Source of the DNA: JACRDG01 sp963760985
Lineage (GTDB): Bacteria; Desulfobacterota; Desulfomonilia; Desulfomonilales; Desulfomonilaceae
DNA length: 64,000 nucleotides
Assembly: GCA_963760985.1 (NCBI GenBank)
Contig: CAVXFM010000007.1
Span: forward strand, 62,001 to 126,000
Direction: 5' to 3'
Shown: piece by piece, positions 61,057-64,000 of the stretch
Layout of the letters: each line of letters opens with the position of its first letter
Position numbering within the stretch: the first letter of the stretch is position 1
Translations under genes and position numbers: made by a program
Notes under the pieces: generated by a model
Told to the model about the DNA's origin: nothing
What the model saw: only the letters and a program-made list of their open reading frames with translations
Databases searched by the model: none

Positions 61057-62948
61057 ATGGCAAAATCAAGCGTGTCGCTGTCCGAAGTACATCGCTCTGT
61101 CGTCATTCCGAAGGGCGCAAGCCTCGCGAAAAGGATGTTTGCCTTTTTCGGGCCCGCGTATCTCATCAGCGTGGGGTACATGGATCCTGGCAACTGGGCT
61201 ACCGACCTTGAAGGAGGTGCGCGCTTCGGGTATAGCCTCCTCTGGGTCTTGTTGATGTCCAACCTGGTGGCGGTCCTGCTACAAACCCTGTCTGCAAGAC
61301 TGGGAATCGTTACGGGCAGGGATTTAGCACAAGCCTGTCGCGATCACTACCCACGGTCGGCGAACTACGGGCTGTGGGTCCTCGCAGAAATCGCCATCGC
61401 TGCGTGCGACCTGGCCGAAGTTCTGGGCACCGCGATCGGTCTGAACTTGCTGGCCGGAATCCCATTGCTTCTCGGAGTCATTGTTACCGCATTCGACACC
61501 TTGCTGTTCCTTGCCATCCAGAATCTGGGGATGAGACGCTTTGAGGGCTTCATTATTTTTCTCATCTCAATCATCGGGCTCTGCTTCGTATTTGAAGTCT
61601 TTCGTTCGGCCCCGGACTGGGGGCAGATGGGCCGCGGTCTTGTCCCTTCCCTTCCCGACGGAGCGCTTTACGTGGCCATGGGCATCATCGGCGCGACAGT
61701 CATGCCCCACAACCTGTACCTTTCACTCCGCACTTGTGCAAAGCCGCGCGTACGACGTTGCGGCTGAGGGGAAGCGGCAGGCCTGCAAATTCAATTTGAT
61801 CGACTCGATTATCGCCTTGAATGGCGCTTTCTTGGTCAATGCCGCAATCCTCGTTGTCTCTGCCGCGACGTTTTTCAAGCGAGGGATTGTGGTGACCGAG
61901 CTTCAACAGGCCCACAGCCTGCTTTCGCCTCTTCTTGGCACCACCCTTGCCGGGATCGCTTTTGCAGTGGCTCTGTTGTGCGCGGGCCAGGCCTCGACGC
62001 TCACGGGAACTCTAGCAGGGCAGATCGTGATGGAAGGGTATCTGCATTTCAAGATACGCCCCTTCCTACGGCGTCTTTTGACCCGATTGCTTGCGGTAGT
62101 GCCTGCGGCTCTTACCATCATGTTCGCGGGAGAAGGTGCGACATACAAGCTCCTCATCCTGAGCCAAGTGATTCTGAGCCTGCAACTGCCGTTCGCGGTG
62201 ATTCCGCTCATCCATTTCACCAACGATAAAACGGTGATGGGAGAATTCGCCAACAAGTTCTGGCTCCAGATACTTTCCTGGCTGGCTGCCGGAATTGTCG
62301 TGGCATTGAATGTCAAGCTCGTAATCGATCAGATTGGCGAATGGGTCACTGCCAGTCCTGAACCGGTTTTGATTTTCGTTACGGTGGTTCCTGTTACCGC
62401 GGCTTTGGGAGCGTTTCTTCTGTATATTACCCTGAAGCCGCTGATTCACCTTCCGCCGAAAGAAACCTTACCTGCGTGGAAAAAACTAAGCCATTTCATC
62501 CGGGCTGAGGAGGACAACTTGGATCTCGAGACGCCGAGATACAGGCGAGTAGGCGTGGCACTCGCTTTCTCGGACCACGACCAGAAGGTGCTCAGTCACG
62601 CGTTCCCCTTGGCCCGCCAATATGACGCAACGTTATGTCTTTTTCACGTGGTGGAAGGTGTCGGCGGAGTCGTATTCGGGCCAGACGCGTACGACGCGGA
62701 GGCGAGAGAGGACGAGCAGTATCTGAACCAGCTGGCTGTGTCCCTCACACACAAGGGAGTGGAAGTGGAGACGTTCCTCGGTTACGGAGATGTGGTGACC
62801 GAATTGACGCGTCTGGTGCACGAGCAGACCATCGACATTATTGTCATGGGTGGCCACGGCCACCGAGGACTCAGCGGCATGCTCTTCGGCAGTTACGGTT
62901 TCTCCGGTGAGACGCCGCATTGAAATACCCGTCGTGGTAGTGAGATAG
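61057..62948 (+). pseudogene. NRAMP metal transporter fused to a UspA-type domain, two +1 frameshifts
   Basis: The first part has the NRAMP signature GYMDPGNWATDLEGGARFGY (DPGN metal site in TM1) and IIGATVMPHNLYL (MPH site in TM6). An extra T near 61720 breaks the frame there; removing it gives LHSALVQSRAYDVA, the normal continuation. The last part after about residue 470 is a universal-stress-protein domain: RRVGVALAFSDHDQKVLSHA, LCLFHVVEGVGG, and IDIIVMGGHGHRGLSG. A second extra T near 62893 breaks the end; without it the end reads GSTVSPVRRRIEIPVVVV. Both lesions are single Ts, so the gene may be intact in the cell. It would import Mn2+ or Fe2+ with a nucleotide-binding cytoplasmic sensor domain. 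Confidence 0.83.
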
Positions 62949-63078
62949 ACAGATGGCCGCTACCCCGCGCTGGTGAGATTGGGGCAGGTGTCTCCCGCGT
63001 TTTCCAACCCGCCTGCGACTGCATCCCCATTTTCTGTCCCAGGTACCCCCAAAGACTGACGAGACCTTCGCACAGCGT

Positions 63079-63708
63079 TCATGCCTTGGAAATAAGGCAA
63101 CACCCCCACTCCACGCGCCGGTTTGCCAGGAACAAATCCGTGCGGGGCACATTTCTGGCAATAAAGATCTCCCTCTCAACCCTGGCGCCGATCTTGGCCA
63201 CGAAATTCCGGAAGTCCTTGATCGTGAGGCGATGTATATCGGGGGTATTGTACCAGGGATGAGGATACGTCGGCGACACCGGCATCTTCCCTGTCAAGGC
63301 ATACTCCAAGGTGATTTTCCAGTACCCGAAGTTGGGGAAGGTGATGATCGATTTGGAGGCAACCCGTAGCATCTCTTTGACGAGTCTGTCGGGGTACATG
63401 AGCTGTTGCAGGGTCCGACTGAGAATCACGTACTCATAGCTCATGTCCGGGAAACCTTCCAACCCTTCGTCCAAGTCCAGTCGCATCACCCGGATGCCTC
63501 GCTCGATGCATCGGATGACTTTTTCCTGGTCCAGTTCGACACCGCACCCCTCCACGTCCTTTTCGTCGCGCAGACGCTGCAGAAGGGTTCCCGACCCGCA
63601 ACCCAAGTCCAGAACGCGCGTTCCAGGGGTAATCAGGTCAATGATGATGTTGAACCCGACCTCAAACTGGTGAAACGGAGTCCGAATCTCCCTGACTTGA
63701 GCTGACAC
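63079..63708 (-). CDS. metW: MetW, methionine biosynthesis methyltransferase-like protein
   Basis: 209 residues. SAM-binding motif I is TRVLDLGCGSGTLLQRL, then GCGVELDQEKVIRCIERGI, VILSRTLQQLMYPDRLVKEM and SIITFPNFGYWK. MetW is the partner of MetX in the acyl-homoserine route to methionine in many proteobacteria; it seems to activate MetX rather than methylate. The start overlaps the end of metX by 47 bases, the standard metXW order. Confidence 0.87.
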   Translation of the reverse strand: MSAQVREIRTPFHQFEVGFNIIIDLITPGTRVLDLGCGSGTLLQRLRDEKDVEGCGVELDQEKVIRCIERGIRVMRLDLDEGLEGFPDMSYEYVILSRTLQQLMYPDRLVKEMLRVASKSIITFPNFGYWKITLEYALTGKMPVSPTYPHPWYNTPDIHRLTIKDFRNFVAKIGARVEREIFIARNVPRTDLFLANRRVEWGCCLISKA

Positions 63709-64000
63709 CTCGCAGGAAACCTCTCACAATACGGGTAAGGGGCTCAATGCCGGCTTTCACGAGGAATGAATCATGCCCGTACGGCAAATCCAGTTCCACG
63801 AAAGACACGTGCTTTTTGGCAGTCTGAAGCGCTCGCACGATCGCGAGGGACATTGCCTTGGGATAGAGCCAATCTGAGCTGAATGACAAGATGAGCATCT
63901 TTGCGTCAACGCTACTCACCGCTGCCACGAGATCGCCATTGGAATCGCCCAGGTCGAAACGATCTATGGCCTTGGTGATAAGGACGTACGAGTCCTCGTC
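63662..64000 (-). CDS. metX: MetX, homoserine O-acyltransferase, C-terminal part
   Basis: The window holds the last 112 residues and the gene runs off the right edge. The alpha/beta-hydrolase triad residues of this region are present: Asp in SFSSDWLYPKAMSLAIVRAL and His in DLPYGHDSFLVKAGIEPL. The C-terminus overlaps metW. It transfers an acetyl or succinyl group from CoA to homoserine, the first committed step to methionine. Confidence 0.87.
   Translation of the reverse strand, partial: DEDSYVLITKAIDRFDLGDSNGDLVAAVSSVDAKMLILSFSSDWLYPKAMSLAIVRALQTAKKHVSFVELDLPYGHDSFLVKAGIEPLTRIVRGFLRGVSSSQGDSDSVSPV

Noticed and set aside
1..64000. CRISPR array, rRNA, tRNA, riboswitch or strong terminator
   Set aside because: Looked for regular short repeats, conserved T-loops, cobalamin or SAM boxes and hairpins followed by T-runs; none was convincing.

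Overview
The window reads as Gram-negative chromosome, most likely from a deltaproteobacterium (Desulfobacterota) of the Desulfomonile/Syntrophobacter type. This rests on the metX-metW pair, an outer-membrane porin, an RND pump, lipoproteins, the Anbu/alpha-E/ATP-grasp/transglutaminase operon and NHLP/radical-SAM peptide clusters. It is an inference from gene content; no rRNA or tRNA gene is present to fix it.

Layout. 1-4.1 kb: an IS630 copy inside a vWA-type lipoprotein gene, an orphan NHLP-type peptide precursor whose start codon reads ACG, and a decayed gene. 4.1-8.2 kb: an intact minus-strand operon (ATP-grasp, alpha-E, Anbu proteasome homologue, transglutaminase). 8.2-18.3 kb: an IS630-like relict, a large PAS hybrid histidine kinase, a methyltransferase with an internal gap, a sugar transferase, a frameshifted DUF362 protein, a Cache-domain remnant and a polysaccharide deacetylase. 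18.7-27.2 kb: an IS-rich stretch (IS1634, intact IS701, second IS630, IS1380) surrounding two tandem exported retropepsin-like proteins. 27.6-31.9 kb: RND adaptor and permease.

32.0-47.3 kb is the most distinctive region, a RiPP-type locus. It has two further NHLP precursors and an M50 membrane protease fused to a degenerate GHKL domain and a PqqD-like domain. It also has one intact B12/radical-SAM maturase (RiPP maturation radical SAM protein 1 type), two frameshifted relatives, one relative reduced to its two ends, a second type of B12-radical SAM enzyme, and a YcaO cyclodehydratase missing its catalytic middle. The three precursors share a leader of about 80 residues ending in VQA, followed by only 9-10 residues. 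I infer short modified peptides made by the radical SAM enzymes, with the PqqD-M50 protein as candidate peptidase or export factor.

47.6-64 kb: an IS701 fragment, then ordinary envelope and transport genes (GlsB-like, porin, DUF202, PEP-utilising enzyme, MarR-EmrA-EmrB with a clear operator, TauE/SafE, NRAMP-USP fusion), ending in metW and the 3' part of metX.

Many long genes carry single-base frameshifts, mostly of the +1 type, including genes that would normally be intact. This may be sequencing error as much as gene decay, so 'pseudogene' below means 'broken as written here'.
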